The notes: generated by a model from the sequence alone, not told the origin. A stretch of DNA of 64,000 nucleotides from an uncultured Geobacteraceae bacterium (GCA_903939115.1 CAJAFV010000063.1:1-64000); one strand, 5' to 3'. Positions 40,633 through 52,542 are shown, counted from the first letter of the stretch. Numbers and translations are program-made.

Positions 40633-42417
40633 TCACCCCCACAAGGCCTGACGTAACCCGGAACGCCTTTGAATCCTTTTTTCGCATGATAAAGTAAAGA
40701 TATCGTCCGTGCACCAGAGCTCAACGGCAGTCCGTGCCCGCGTAAGCCCCGTGTAGATAATTTCCCGGGTCAGTATCTGATTGCTGAATGGCGGCAGGAT
40801 CAACAGCACTCTCTCGAATTCAGACCCCTGACACTTATGTACCGTCATGGCGAATACTGTTTCGTGTGAGGGCAACCTGTAGGGAGAAAATTTCCTGGCT
40901 ACTCCGTTTATCGAAGGGAAATATACAGACAGACCAATTTCGCTTTCCGGGTCGTGAAGCGCAATACCGACATCACCATTGAACAGCTTCAGGCTGTAGT
41001 CGTTAATCATCACCATAACCGGACGCCCGTGATACCACTGTTTATCAGGCTTGATAACGCCCTCATCAGCGAGACAGGTTTCAATTAAACTATTGATCCC
41101 TTCCACCCCGTAGGGACCCTGCCGCAATGCGCACAACACCCTGAAACGGTCAAACGCACGCAGGACATCATCAGGGCTGTCGTGCCGCAGGTAATCAGAA
41201 AATCCCGTGACGACCGAGGCGGCCAGTTTTTTCTGCAGTGAATCCCGGGGAGGCGTTTCAATAAGAGCCACTCCACCCATCGTACCGCCCGTCGTACCAT
41301 CCTTCATCCCGTCAAGAACGCTTGCGGCATTGTCATTGTTAATAGCCGTGCTGACCAGACCGATCCCGCTATCCTCTCCAAAACGATAGTTTTTCTGCAG
41401 GACGACAACCGCATCGGCGAGCGCCGGCACATCGCTCCCCACGAAGCTTTCGGGAATTATGCATCCGGTGGCCTCCGCTATAAACGCCTGAAACGCAGCT
41501 GAAAAACCGAAACCGTGACCGGTATTGCATATGTCACCAAGAACCGCCCCTGCTTCAACGGAGGCGAGCTGATCGCGGTCACCAAGCAGGATGAGACGAG
41601 TTCCAGGCGCAAGCGCTGCTACCAGCTTGGCCATTAAACCGAGTGGAACCATGGAGGCTTCATCAACAACAATCGCTTCAAAAGGGAGCGGATTGTCTGC
41701 GTTGTGCCTGAAGCGGCATGAGTCTGGAATAACACCGAGCAGGCGTTGAATGGTGGATACGTCAGCGGGGATACTCCCCGCAACTGGGGTTAAAGTTTCG
41801 AGTTCTTTACCGGCTTTGCAAATCGACTCCTTCAGCCGGGCAGCAGCTTTTCCGGTCGGAGCGGCCAGACCAACCCGCATGCGGCTTCTTTTAGCCTGCT
41901 CTAGAAGGAGCGCGATAATCTTTACAACCGTTGTGGTTTTTCCGGTACCGGGGCCACCGGAAATTACGCAGAAACGACTTCTGATTGCGGCTGCGGTGGC
42001 AATCCGCTGCCAATCAAGACTTTCAGTCGTTTTCGGGAACAGACGTGAAAGTCCATCTTTAAGAAGTTCCGTATCAACATCAGGCGCATCGGATGCCATG
42101 GAAATCAGAACCGTAGCCAGATCACTCTCATATTTCCAGTAACGGTGCAGATAAAGCCGATTCGCGTCATCAAGAACAAGCGGGCGATATTCACCCGGCT
42201 GACCGACCATCTTCGAACTCCGCAAGCTGGCGACTGCCGTCGCGACTTCGCTGCTGCCAAACAGATCAGCAAGATTTACACAGATATTGCCGTGACCAAC
42301 GGCGGAGCTGGCGATAGTTGCGGCTTTGCGAAGGAAGTCCGTACTCCCCCCTCCCCTACTGCAGACAAAATCGGCAAAAACGTTGTCGATATCCCTGATC
42401 TGAAAATCCTCAAGCAT
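40633..42417 (-). CDS. recD: Exodeoxyribonuclease V alpha subunit
   Basis: ISGGPGTGKTTTVVKI, VDEASMVPLGLMAKL, FAMTVHKCQGSEFERVLLILP. Confidence 0.93.
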   Translation of the reverse strand: MLEDFQIRDIDNVFADFVCSRGGGSTDFLRKAATIASSAVGHGNICVNLADLFGSSEVATAVASLRSSKMVGQPGEYRPLVLDDANRLYLHRYWKYESDLATVLISMASDAPDVDTELLKDGLSRLFPKTTESLDWQRIATAAAIRSRFCVISGGPGTGKTTTVVKIIALLLEQAKRSRMRVGLAAPTGKAAARLKESICKAGKELETLTPVAGSIPADVSTIQRLLGVIPDSCRFRHNADNPLPFEAIVVDEASMVPLGLMAKLVAALAPGTRLILLGDRDQLASVEAGAVLGDICNTGHGFGFSAAFQAFIAEATGCIIPESFVGSDVPALADAVVVLQKNYRFGEDSGIGLVSTAINNDNAASVLDGMKDGTTGGTMGGVALIETPPRDSLQKKLAASVVTGFSDYLRHDSPDDVLRAFDRFRVLCALRQGPYGVEGINSLIETCLADEGVIKPDKQWYHGRPVMVMINDYSLKLFNGDVGIALHDPESEIGLSVYFPSINGVARKFSPYRLPSHETVFAMTVHKCQGSEFERVLLILPPFSNQILTREIIYTGLTRARTAVELWCTDDIFTLSCEKRIQRRSGLRQALWG

Positions 42418-45400
42418 GGTGCGCCTCCTCGACATCGATGAGACACTGAGTGAGTCCTCGGACCAGTTCAGCATCAGGCTTATCAAAATAGATGCCGTTA
42501 TGAGGACGGGAATTGTCGATACCGCGCAGGTACAGGTAGAGCGCTCCCCCGAAGTGAGTTTCATAGCGGTAATCGGGAATGCGTCTCTCAAGGTACCGGT
42601 TCACCGCTACGGTGTAAATGAGGTACTGAAGGGGATAGAGCTTCCGCTCCATGTCCCGGGCCAGATTGTCTGGAGTGTAATTTTCAGGCTGATTGCCGAG
42701 GTAATTGGATTTCCAGTCAAGAATGTAGTATCTCCCCTCATGGCAAAAGAGCAGATCGATGAAGCCGAGCAGCATTCCCTTGACGTTCTGGAAATTCAGA
42801 CTTTCCGCTACACGTTGAAGGTCTACCGGTGATGTAATACCGTGCTTTTTAAAGAAGCCGGCAAGCAGCTTCGGGTTAATTGACTTTAGAGGGAAGTAAA
42901 ATTCCATCTCCTGCACCCAGCTGCCCGGCTGTAGTAATGATAATCTGAGACCATCGAGCAGTTCGGCGTTGAGGACAGTATCAAGCATCGCCGTAACTGT
43001 GGCGCTGAATCCTGCATACGTTGGTGATTTCGCCATCGCCTTTGAAACGAGCTCTTCCAGCTTTCCATCTGTGACTGAGGTAAAATCGACCTTCTCAAAT
43101 ATCGAATGCAGAAACGTTCCGGGATCCGCCCCCTTCGGGAACGCAAAGAATGAGTTCTCAGCTGCGGTTTCACCCGTTTTAAGGTACCCCGACTCTTCAG
43201 AACTGTCGTGATCAGGAAATTCCGGGGGGGTCTCATGTCCGTCTATCAGGGATGAAAAACTTGACACCCTCCAATCCGATTCGATTGTCTTCGTCATGAT
43301 CCGGCAGTTGAACCGGTCAGCCGCGTCTGCTCTGCGCGTAAACTCTGCAGCAGATTCCTCACGCGGGTCTATTACCAGATTAATCCTCCCTTCAGAGATA
43401 CCTTCAGATGTAAGGGAACGTATTTTTTCGATCATGGTGCTGTCATCAACTGTTGCCATGACGTTAACAAGATCTTCATAGGGTGATGAGCCGGGGGCTT
43501 TTGCCGGAGAATGGAACAGATAGGCAAGAGCAGAACTTTCTGTGTAGCGGAAACGTCCCCACGCCACATAACAGCGATACTTGGCACGGGTTAGTGCGAC
43601 ATAGAGCAAGCGGACATTTTCCGCGAGTCCTTCATCCATGGCTGCCCTGTGATGCTCGTCAAATTTGTCAGAGCCAAAATCCGCGACCAGCTCAAACCCT
43701 TCATGGGCGACCGCCGTACCGCCGCCATCAATTACACCACCCCAGAGGAAAGGGCAAAATACTATCGGAAACTCAAGCCCCTTACTGACATGAATAGTAA
43801 GGATCTTGACCGCCTTTTCATCAGACTCGAGCCGGATCTGGTGTTCATCGCCCTCCGGAGGAGTCGTTACCTGCTCGCTGAACCAGGTGCAGAGTGAATC
43901 GACACCGAGGTGCGAGGAAGTCGCTTCCGCATGCAGCAATTCTCCGCAGTGAAGCAGATTGGTTATGCTCCGTTCACCCCCGGGGAGCGCCAGAAGCCGT
44001 GCGCGAACGCCTTCGATCTCAAGAAAAGCCCGGAACATCGTCATGAAGCCATAGCTTTTCCACAGGTCATGATACTCTCTGAACGAGTTAAGGCGTTTTT
44101 CCCAATCCGCCTCGCCGTCAGCATCAAAGGTCCGCGCTATGGCTTCTGCAGTTGTTCCGATAACGCTCGTCGCCAGTGAAGCCCTGACTTTCCCTTCATG
44201 GCTCGGCTCAGCGAAAGAGTTGAGAATGGTACGGAGTTCAAGCGCTTCCAGAGTCTGGAATATGCTTTGATCACTCCTGACGACAGCCGGCACCCCTCTC
44301 GACTGCAGTGATTCATATATCATTCCGGCCTGCTTGTGACCACGGACAATAACGGCAATATCACCGGGAACAACAGCCCTGGCGTTTGCCGCTGTGCCAA
44401 TGGTTGCTTTTCCTTCAGCAGCATCCTTGAGCAGGACAGCTATCTCGTCGGTCACAGCTTTTACTATGGTTGGATTTGTCCTTTTGATAGGAATACATTT
44501 GCTTTCAGATCCCTCCCGGGAGAAAAACCAGATCTGCATCGGAGAGGCATCCCTGTTTTCAACTACCAGTTCCTTTATTTCCCCTTCAGCAGCTTCCGGC
44601 ACCTTGACTTCCGGATAGCAGAGCCCGTCAATAACTAACGGATGCCCCTGATTCAGACTGAAAAGCCGGTTGACCGCTTCAACCAACCCCTCAGAAGAGC
44701 GCCAATTCAAAGTCATCGTATGATGATGTTCACGTGGGACATCATCCTTTGCCTCTAAATATGCGTAAATATCGGCGCCACGAAAACTGTAGATAGCCTG
44801 TTTCGGATCTCCAATCAGGAAGAGCGGGATGGAGCCCTCTTTAAACACCCCTCGAAAGATTTTATACTGGATCTGGTCGGTGTCCTGAAACTCGTCAATC
44901 AGTGCCGCGCGGTACTTCCCACGCATCCGCCCCGCCAACACCGACCCGCTTGGGCCGATAAGGGCACGATGGAGATCAGCCAGCAGATCGTCGAAAAAGC
45001 GTATATTCAGAGCACTCTTCCGTTCCGGCAGCTGTTTTTTGGCGAACTCGATGAGTTCACCATACACGGTGATCGCCATCTTATTTACAAGGCTGACCAG
45101 TTCATCCCAGAGCGCAAAAAACGGGTGATCCGGCGGATCGTTTTTTTTGAGGCGAACATCTTTTTTATTCATGAAGCATGCAGTCAGCTTCTTATAGCCA
45201 TCAAAAAACGCGTAGGGAGTACCCTGAATTACAAAGGCATTCATCCCTTGAATCAGCTCCGGGATACATTCCGTCAGGTGGTAGTTCTTCTGGCTTCTGC
45301 TCAAGCCGGGATGCTCCAGGAGTATCTGCTCCAGTTCAGCCCGTTTAGTCAGCCACAAGCTGCACATGGTATCATATGCATTTTTGCAGTCATTTCTGAT

Positions 45401-46036
45401 GGTATCTATTTCGCCGGGACTAAATTCAGGAACAATTTTGAGTACCGGATTGGTGAGCTTTCCCTTGAGGAACGTGGCAAAAACTTCCGGAGACCATGAC
45501 ATTGCTTCAGCAAGCGGCAGCAGCGGGGCATCTGCGGCAAAGAAACTGAAGCGCCAGAAATCATCGACTATCTGATTAATCAGCGGTTTCTGGTTCGTAA
45601 CCAGTTCGGTATCAAAAAGCGAGCCGCTTTCAAAGGCGTTTTCCTGAAGAGCCCGACTGCAAAAGCCGTGAATCGTCGAAATAGCGGCACAATCAAACGT
45701 CTGCAGCGCCAGGTCAAGACGGGAAAGCGCTACTTCACTGCCTGGCCATCCAGGGTGGTCTGAGGACATCAATTCCGTCAGGAACGGGTCACATGCTCCC
45801 ACTCCGCTCGCGGCATCCCGGGCCTCACGCAGCCGTTTCCGAATTCGATCACGCAACTCCTTTGTGGCTGCCTCGGTAAACGTGACAACAAGGATGTTCT
45901 CCGGTTTATATTGTTCATCTTCAACCACGAGCCGCACATACAGAGAGGCAATGGCGTACGTCTTACCCGTACCGGCACTTGCTTCAATCAGGTTGCACCC
46001 TGACGGGTCTATTTTGAGACTGTCAAAGGCAATCAC
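42410..46036 (-). CDS. recB: Exodeoxyribonuclease V beta subunit
   Basis: IEASAGTGKTYAIASLYVRLV, LIDEFQDTDQIQY, nuclease motif LLFCHEGRYYILDWKSNYLG. Confidence 0.95.
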   Translation of the reverse strand: MIAFDSLKIDPSGCNLIEASAGTGKTYAIASLYVRLVVEDEQYKPENILVVTFTEAATKELRDRIRKRLREARDAASGVGACDPFLTELMSSDHPGWPGSEVALSRLDLALQTFDCAAISTIHGFCSRALQENAFESGSLFDTELVTNQKPLINQIVDDFWRFSFFAADAPLLPLAEAMSWSPEVFATFLKGKLTNPVLKIVPEFSPGEIDTIRNDCKNAYDTMCSLWLTKRAELEQILLEHPGLSRSQKNYHLTECIPELIQGMNAFVIQGTPYAFFDGYKKLTACFMNKKDVRLKKNDPPDHPFFALWDELVSLVNKMAITVYGELIEFAKKQLPERKSALNIRFFDDLLADLHRALIGPSGSVLAGRMRGKYRAALIDEFQDTDQIQYKIFRGVFKEGSIPLFLIGDPKQAIYSFRGADIYAYLEAKDDVPREHHHTMTLNWRSSEGLVEAVNRLFSLNQGHPLVIDGLCYPEVKVPEAAEGEIKELVVENRDASPMQIWFFSREGSESKCIPIKRTNPTIVKAVTDEIAVLLKDAAEGKATIGTAANARAVVPGDIAVIVRGHKQAGMIYESLQSRGVPAVVRSDQSIFQTLEALELRTILNSFAEPSHEGKVRASLATSVIGTTAEAIARTFDADGEADWEKRLNSFREYHDLWKSYGFMTMFRAFLEIEGVRARLLALPGGERSITNLLHCGELLHAEATSSHLGVDSLCTWFSEQVTTPPEGDEHQIRLESDEKAVKILTIHVSKGLEFPIVFCPFLWGGVIDGGGTAVAHEGFELVADFGSDKFDEHHRAAMDEGLAENVRLLYVALTRAKYRCYVAWGRFRYTESSALAYLFHSPAKAPGSSPYEDLVNVMATVDDSTMIEKIRSLTSEGISEGRINLVIDPREESAAEFTRRADAADRFNCRIMTKTIESDWRVSSFSSLIDGHETPPEFPDHDSSEESGYLKTGETAAENSFFAFPKGADPGTFLHSIFEKVDFTSVTDGKLEELVSKAMAKSPTYAGFSATVTAMLDTVLNAELLDGLRLSLLQPGSWVQEMEFYFPLKSINPKLLAGFFKKHGITSPVDLQRVAESLNFQNVKGMLLGFIDLLFCHEGRYYILDWKSNYLGNQPENYTPDNLARDMERKLYPLQYLIYTVAVNRYLERRIPDYRYETHFGGALYLYLRGIDNSRPHNGIYFDKPDAELVRGLTQCLIDVEEAHHA

Positions 46037-49000
46037 TGCTCCACCCCCACAGAGTCAAGGTACGCTGTAAATACGTCTGTTGAAACTTCCTCAAACTCTC
46101 CATCCAGTGGGGAATCATCACCAAAACAGAGCTTGCAGGCAGGATCGTCGCTTTCAGGATATTTATCGTTATTCCACTGGGCCTCGGCAGCTGAAAGTGT
46201 ACCTTTTGTTGCATATGCGAGAGAAGAGCGGGGGAAAAAGTGAAGGGGGACTGTCAATCCTTGCCAGTAGTGCTGTAACAGCAGTTCGAGTTGAGCCTTA
46301 CTGTCAGCCACCGGTGATAATTCGATACTCCCGTTGAGCATGATCAATGTGCTCTGCATCGGGTACGCTTCAGCAGCGACAAAATTGAGGATCAGATGTT
46401 CAATCCACAATTTCACCTGATCCTTTGCGACAAGTTTTGAGCTCCGATAGCGCAGCAGCCGTTCCGGCAGAACAGAGCTGATGCGCCCGTAAATCCTGAA
46501 TGCGCCAATGGTACATTCGACGTCCAGCGGCGGCAGAAATTGCTGCCCGTCAATTGCCTGCAGCACCTGTTCGGCAAATTCAGTCGCTTCAGCGGCAAGT
46601 TTATTAAAAAGGTTGTCACCCTGGCCGGCTGGCGGCAGGACGCCTCTGGCTCGAATTACCGGATGCAGTTCGTACGCATTTTTTCCTGCTATGGCATGAG
46701 CGAGCAGTTCCTTTTTGATGGCGTACGCCTGGAGGTTATCAAGTTCGAAGAGCTCACGCTCTTCGAGCGGAGAGGCCTTCTCTTCAGGCTTTATTCCAAG
46801 TCTGTGCCGCAAAATATAGGCAGAACTATTTTCAAAGAACTTGAGCAGGTCAGCGATTCGAACCTCACGGAACAGTTCATCAGGCGCTGACAGCGGACCA
46901 CTGAAAAAGCGAGGCCGTTCGCTGCCTGCATTGAGGAGTCCTGTGGCGGCATGCATATTTTCCACTGAGTAGCTGAAGAGCTCTTGTTGCTGACCATTGA
47001 AATATGCCGCACTGAAAGGCTGGAGACGATGCCGGGTCATGAGACTTTCGTGAAATTCTTTATTGCCACCCGGGGAGTCGACCATGTAGCCTCTATCAAG
47101 AAAATCGAGCAATTCGCTGACCAGAACGGAAGGCGGTATGACGCTGTTGTCACGGATGCTGAGGCCGGTATAGCTGACATAGAGCCGCTCGCGAGCCGAT
47201 AGGAGTGCTTCAAGAAAGAGATACCGGTCTTCATCGCGCAAAGAGCGGTCACCCGGCCTCGGGTTCGCCGGAATAATGTCAAAACCAGGCGAGCGACTTT
47301 GCCGGGGAAACGACCCGTCATTCATCCCCAAAAGCGCTACTACCCTGGCTGGAATGCTTCTCATCGGCAACATTGCGCAGAACGTAACCCTGCCGGAAAG
47401 AAAGCCGACTCCACCCCCCTCACTGTCCAGTCGTTTCCGGAGCCATAAACGTATGACATCCAGTCCGACTTCATGACTGTATGCGGAAAGTTCCCCACAA
47501 TTTCCCAACAGGTCGATCACATTTTCAATTGCACTGTATTCCCGTACAACCGCGTTAGATGATTTGAAAAAATTCTGTTGAATCGAACGGAGCGCTTCCC
47601 GCCATAGTTCCAGACTCCGTGGCCTCCCCAGATCTGAAGCAACCTCATGGAGTGACCTGACAAACTGCACGAAGCGCCCAAGAACGGTTGCCGCTTCGCC
47701 TTCCATATTGTCGAACGGCAAGACGCCGTCAACAAGTTCGTTATCATCTGAGGAGAGTGCATAGCCAAACACAAGCCGCTCAAGACCAGCCATCCAGCTC
47801 CCTTCAGAATACCCCGGCAATCCCAGAACGGTACGGTCGTCGGCACTCATCCCCCAGGTAATATGTGTCTCTTCAAGCCACTTTTTTATGAGATCAATAT
47901 CGCTGTCTGATATATCAAAACAGCTGCAGACGGAACCGGAAGACAATATATCAATAACTTCCGGAGCGGTAAAGCGACTGCCGGGAAGAGCAAGAATAGC
48001 CATCAGTGCTTCGCCGACACTCCCCTCGTTGCATATTGACCGGTCAGCGATAGTGAACGGGATACGGCGCTTCAAATCCTGATGCCCGGAAAACACCGCA
48101 GAGATATAGGAGGAATAGGTTTCAATATCAGGTGTCATGACAATAATGTCGCGCGGAGCAAGCCCCTCTATAGTGGCAAACATGTCGAGCAGTTGATCGT
48201 GGAGCACCTCCACTTCCCGCATGGGGCTATGACATGAATGCACGGCAATAGAGCTGTCATCAGAAGCAATTTCAATTTTATTCTCAGTATCCGCATTTAC
48301 CAGGTTGAGGATACCGTTTTGAAGTGACGACAGCAGAGTATCGCCGGCAGATTCAATATATTCATCCTGCTCGAGGCCAAACTGGGCACCGCTATCAAGG
48401 ATAAGATTACTGAAATTTCTTCCCAAACCGCCAAGTGAAGCCAGAAGTGCATTGCCTTCCTCCGCCACTTCGTTAAACTCCCTGCTCTGCCCTGCCCGTA
48501 ACTTTTCAGCCAGAATATCTCCCCAATACTCTCTGCACGGACTCAATACAAATATATGTACATCGACAAACGAGGCTATCGCAGCCAATATTTCCATATG
48601 AAATGCCGGCATATATGACAGGCCAAACACAAGAACGCGAGGCGGTAAGCGCGCGACTTCAATCTGTCCATTATTAAGGCGCGTGAGAAATTCGGATTTC
48701 AATCGGCCCCTATGGTACTCCGTGCCATCGCCTGCAACCGCCTTCCAGAGGGTTGCCTGCCACTCGGAATCAGAGCCGGACTCCCACTGCTCCAACACAT
48801 CACCCCGATAGAGTGTGTATTGGTCAAAAGTATCAGCAATCTTATCAGCAAGCTGATACATTTTTAAACCGCGACTGTGGCCGGTGAGGTATATCTGCAA
48901 CTCTTTAAACTCTGGTTTGTTCAGCAACGGTTCTAGCAGCTTAATCACCCGCCAGGTTACTATTTCAGGTGTAAACAAGTCAGATTGATCGACATCCGGC

Positions 49001-49230
49001 ATCGTTTCGGCAAAGAGGTCGTGCACAAATTTATTGGGGAACGGAAAATCACTATTTCCCCAGACTCCGAATTTTTTAGCCAACTCCATGGAAATCCAGC
49101 GCGACATGCCCCGACTTTGAACCACAATGGTTTCCTGCGACAACACCGTCCCTACCGGTTCATTGAGGACCTCAGCCAGATGTTTAAGAAGGATTTCCAT
49201 TCTATTTGAAGTGTGAATCGCAATGGGCAT
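46033..49230 (-). CDS. recC: Exodeoxyribonuclease V gamma subunit
   Basis: IVVQSRGMSRWISMELAKKFGVWGNSDFPFPNKFV; gene order recC-recB-recD. Confidence 0.94.
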   Translation of the reverse strand: MPIAIHTSNRMEILLKHLAEVLNEPVGTVLSQETIVVQSRGMSRWISMELAKKFGVWGNSDFPFPNKFVHDLFAETMPDVDQSDLFTPEIVTWRVIKLLEPLLNKPEFKELQIYLTGHSRGLKMYQLADKIADTFDQYTLYRGDVLEQWESGSDSEWQATLWKAVAGDGTEYHRGRLKSEFLTRLNNGQIEVARLPPRVLVFGLSYMPAFHMEILAAIASFVDVHIFVLSPCREYWGDILAEKLRAGQSREFNEVAEEGNALLASLGGLGRNFSNLILDSGAQFGLEQDEYIESAGDTLLSSLQNGILNLVNADTENKIEIASDDSSIAVHSCHSPMREVEVLHDQLLDMFATIEGLAPRDIIVMTPDIETYSSYISAVFSGHQDLKRRIPFTIADRSICNEGSVGEALMAILALPGSRFTAPEVIDILSSGSVCSCFDISDSDIDLIKKWLEETHITWGMSADDRTVLGLPGYSEGSWMAGLERLVFGYALSSDDNELVDGVLPFDNMEGEAATVLGRFVQFVRSLHEVASDLGRPRSLELWREALRSIQQNFFKSSNAVVREYSAIENVIDLLGNCGELSAYSHEVGLDVIRLWLRKRLDSEGGGVGFLSGRVTFCAMLPMRSIPARVVALLGMNDGSFPRQSRSPGFDIIPANPRPGDRSLRDEDRYLFLEALLSARERLYVSYTGLSIRDNSVIPPSVLVSELLDFLDRGYMVDSPGGNKEFHESLMTRHRLQPFSAAYFNGQQQELFSYSVENMHAATGLLNAGSERPRFFSGPLSAPDELFREVRIADLLKFFENSSAYILRHRLGIKPEEKASPLEERELFELDNLQAYAIKKELLAHAIAGKNAYELHPVIRARGVLPPAGQGDNLFNKLAAEATEFAEQVLQAIDGQQFLPPLDVECTIGAFRIYGRISSVLPERLLRYRSSKLVAKDQVKLWIEHLILNFVAAEAYPMQSTLIMLNGSIELSPVADSKAQLELLLQHYWQGLTVPLHFFPRSSLAYATKGTLSAAEAQWNNDKYPESDDPACKLCFGDDSPLDGEFEEVSTDVFTAYLDSVGVEQ

Positions 49231-49321
49231 ACCCAGAGCCTCCGGGAAAATAAGTCAGTTAATCAAAACAGTTAGTACGTCATACTCGTTGAAATACCGG
49301 TCGCCATCACCATACAAACAC

Positions 49322-50824
49322 TTAAATACGGAAAAAACGGATACTCTCTTTAAGTTGTTCGGCTTGGCCAGAAAGCTCTTCAGTAGTCGCTGCCATCTCC
49401 TCAGAAGCGGCGGCATTCTGCTGGATGACTCTGTCCAATTGATGGATAGCCTTGTTGACATGTTCTCCGTCACTGTTTTGTTCTCTACAGGATGAAGAAA
49501 TTTCCTGGACAAGCTCTGAAGTCCTCTGGATATCCGGCAACATCTCATTAAGCATCGTGCCGGTTGTCTCAGCAATCTGAACACTCCTGGTAGAAAGATT
49601 ATTTATCGTACTCGCAGCTGATTGGCTGCGTTCAGCGAGCTTGCGAACTTCTGATGCCACCACCGCAAAACCTTTGCCATGTTCACCGGCGCGGGCCGCT
49701 TCAATGGCTGCATTCAACGCCAGCAGGTTGGTCTGCCGGGCGATCTCTTCGATTATTACAATCCTGGCGGCAATTTCCTTCATTGCTTTTACCGTTTCCA
49801 TAACGGCCTTGCCGCTTTCTTTGGCATCAACAGAGCTCTTTATGGCAATTTTTTCTGTTTGGCTGGAGTGACTTGAATTTTGACTAATGCTGGAAGACAT
49901 CTCTTCCATCCGGGATAAAATTTCTTCTGCACTTGCAGCTTGTTCAGTGGCGCCTTGGGAGAGTTGCTGTGCAGTAATTGACAGTTGCTGGCTACTTGAT
50001 GCGACGTTATCGGCGGCAGATTGAACTTCCGAAACGACCTCAGAAATTTTCAGCTGCATTGTTTTCATGGCGCTCATCAATTTCCCGGTCTCGTCATTAC
50101 TGTCCGACTGAATGGTGACCTTCAGGTCACCTTCTGCCATTGAGTTAAGCGCAGAAACAGCACGCTTCAATGGAGATGCTATTTTTGACCCCACAAAAAA
50201 AGCCAGGAGCGATATTACCATCAGCACGACCAGCGTTCCTGCCATAATTTTCAAACGGATGGATGCCACATCCTTCTGAATATCGTCTATATAGACTCCG
50301 GTTCCAATGATCCAGCCCCATGGTTTGAAAAGCTTTACGTACGATATTTTAGGGGTTGCCGTGCCTTCTTTGTCCCAAAAATAATCAACCGACCCCTCAC
50401 CCTTTTCTTTGCATATATCTACAAAGGCTACAAAAAGTAATTTTCCATGTATATCCTTGATGTTGGACAGATTTTTTCCATCCATATCAGGCTTGATAGG
50501 ATGCATGATCATTGTCGGGGTTGTGTCATTAATCCAAAAATAGTTATTCGAGCCATAACGCATATTCTCTAAACGTTTTTTAGCTCTTTTCTGCGCCTCT
50601 TCGAGTGTAAATTCTCCAGAAGCCACCCGAGTGTTATACTCGTTGATCAGTTGATAGGCTGTTTCCACTAAATGACGGCTCGCCGTCTCCTTTTCTTCTT
50701 TAAGCTGTCCCGATATTAACGGGACGACAAGCCCAAACACGCCGGTGAGTATCATAAGGATTAATGCGATACACAACATCATGATTTTTGTTGTGATACT
50801 CATGTCTTTGAATGATGTTTTCAT
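49322..50824 (-). CDS. Methyl-accepting chemotaxis protein with Cache sensor
   Basis: sCache ([25 protein letters not shown]), [46 protein letters not shown]. Confidence 0.95.
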   Translation of the reverse strand: MKTSFKDMSITTKIMMLCIALILMILTGVFGLVVPLISGQLKEEKETASRHLVETAYQLINEYNTRVASGEFTLEEAQKRAKKRLENMRYGSNNYFWINDTTPTMIMHPIKPDMDGKNLSNIKDIHGKLLFVAFVDICKEKGEGSVDYFWDKEGTATPKISYVKLFKPWGWIIGTGVYIDDIQKDVASIRLKIMAGTLVVLMVISLLAFFVGSKIASPLKRAVSALNSMAEGDLKVTIQSDSNDETGKLMSAMKTMQLKISEVVSEVQSAADNVASSSQQLSITAQQLSQGATEQAASAEEILSRMEEMSSSISQNSSHSSQTEKIAIKSSVDAKESGKAVMETVKAMKEIAARIVIIEEIARQTNLLALNAAIEAARAGEHGKGFAVVASEVRKLAERSQSAASTINNLSTRSVQIAETTGTMLNEMLPDIQRTSELVQEISSSCREQNSDGEHVNKAIHQLDRVIQQNAAASEEMAATTEELSGQAEQLKESIRFFRI

Positions 50825-51032
50825 AATTTTCCTTGTCTAAAAAAGGTAAAGTGTGCTGAAGCATACCACTCAACCGACAAAAAGTCAGTTACGGATGCCA
50901 CATCTTGGCGGAAACTTTTCTTCTTGATACTGTCAGCATCGGTAAACAGTAATTCCTTTCTGACTAACTCCTTGAAAATAATGCTATCATAGCAAGCTAT
51001 CGCCGGATTATGTGTAACAAGGAGAATACGTA

Positions 51033-52220
51033 GTGGAAAATTGTATGCCTGAAAGTGGTATTGGAAACATCCCCGGGGAGAAGCTGGCCCTTATCCTGGG
51101 AGATCCGGATGGGAAAAAACTGGCTCGGGCAATGCAGCCTCATGAGTTGTATTGGCTTTTCAAAGAAAACAGCGCTCCTGAAGCCATGGAACTGCTGGGG
51201 TTGGCAAGTCCGGAACAGTGCGTTTTTATTCTGGATATGGAACTCTGGAAAGGATGGTCGTTTTCGGAAGATAAGGCGGTGGAATATCTGGGGTATATCA
51301 TGAAAGGGAGTGAGGAACATTTCCTGGAATTACTCCCGCATCTGGATTTCAATCTCCTCTCCCTTTTTCTGGGGAGGGAACTTGTTGTCGCGGGGGGCAT
51401 TGGCGATATCAATACCGATGAAGAACGTCTGACCGATTGGGACCACACCTTTGATGATGTGTTCCTGATAAAATTCAAGAACCCCGAACATGCTGAGACA
51501 ATCGGCCTCTTCCTGGAACTGGTCTGTCGCCTGGATAATCCCCTGTATGCGTCTCTTATGGAAAGTGTGAGTGGCGAAGTTGATATTGAATCAGAAGAGG
51601 AATGCTATCACATAAAATCGGGACGCCTTGCCGATCTGGGCTTTCCTCCTCATGATGAGGCTCTGGAAATATATTCCCGAATCAACCCGGCCACGTTTAC
51701 ACCTGGCCGCAGCAAAGAGCTCTTACAGGCGGTTGAAGCGACCACTCTCCCCGAGACGTTTTTGACCGGCAAGACGTTTTTGGAGAAGGTTATTCTCCGG
51801 GCGGACTCGGAACTGTTTCGCATGGAGCTGAATTATCTGATTAATACCGCACTGGTGGCAGATGAAGCGCATCTTACTGACATGGATGAAATGAGGTCGG
51901 TAGTGGAACGGGTGTATGGTTATTTGAACATTGCCCTGGAGTACCTGAGCGGAGGAGATGAAACAAAGGGAGTGGCAATAATTACCGGCGAATACCTGAA
52001 AAGATTGTTCCAGCTGGGGTTCAGCCTGATACTCGACCTGAAGTACAAGGCAGACAGACTTAGTGAACAATCGGATTATGCCACCGGCAAAGCCCTGTCA
52101 GGATTGAAAACCGCCAGACCCCGCTATTATCGTGGCTTGGACTCCGATGGCATTGATGGCTACCGGGAATTCCGGGAGATACAGGATGTGAAGAAAATGT
52201 CTGATCTTCTCAGTATGTGA
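51033..52220 (+). CDS. DUF6178-like family protein
   Basis: QPHELYWLFKENSAPEAMELLGLASPEQCVFILDMELWKGW...; recognised only by general resemblance. Confidence 0.65.
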   Translation: MENCMPESGIGNIPGEKLALILGDPDGKKLARAMQPHELYWLFKENSAPEAMELLGLASPEQCVFILDMELWKGWSFSEDKAVEYLGYIMKGSEEHFLELLPHLDFNLLSLFLGRELVVAGGIGDINTDEERLTDWDHTFDDVFLIKFKNPEHAETIGLFLELVCRLDNPLYASLMESVSGEVDIESEEECYHIKSGRLADLGFPPHDEALEIYSRINPATFTPGRSKELLQAVEATTLPETFLTGKTFLEKVILRADSELFRMELNYLINTALVADEAHLTDMDEMRSVVERVYGYLNIALEYLSGGDETKGVAIITGEYLKRLFQLGFSLILDLKYKADRLSEQSDYATGKALSGLKTARPRYYRGLDSDGIDGYREFREIQDVKKMSDLLSM

Positions 52221-52230
52221 GTCGGATTTT

Positions 52231-52542
52231 TTAGTTGCCCCATATAGTAATTATATTTTCAGCAACCTGGTCGGGAGTGGTGTTATTCGCATCAATGTCG
52301 TAATGAGCAGCAGCCATGTAGAGAGGCTCTCTTCGTGCCAGCACTTCTGCTATCTCTTCCACAAACGTCTTACCGGCAACCAACGCCGGTCGGGACGAAT
52401 CACCCTGAATACGCGACGTGATGGATTCTACTGAGGCATGGGGCCAGAAAACCAGAGAGTTTACACGCAGTGTTCCTGACGTTCTATTACTCCGGCTCCA
52501 TGTAGCGACCGACCAAGGCACCGGCACCAATTGCAGCACCAT
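52231..52542 (-). pseudogene. Shikimate kinase (AroK-like) C-terminal remnant
   Basis: LRVNSLVFWPHASVESITSRIQGDSSRPALVAGKTFVEEIAEVLARREPLYMAAAHYDIDANNTTPDQVAENII; P-loop half absent. Confidence 0.72.
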
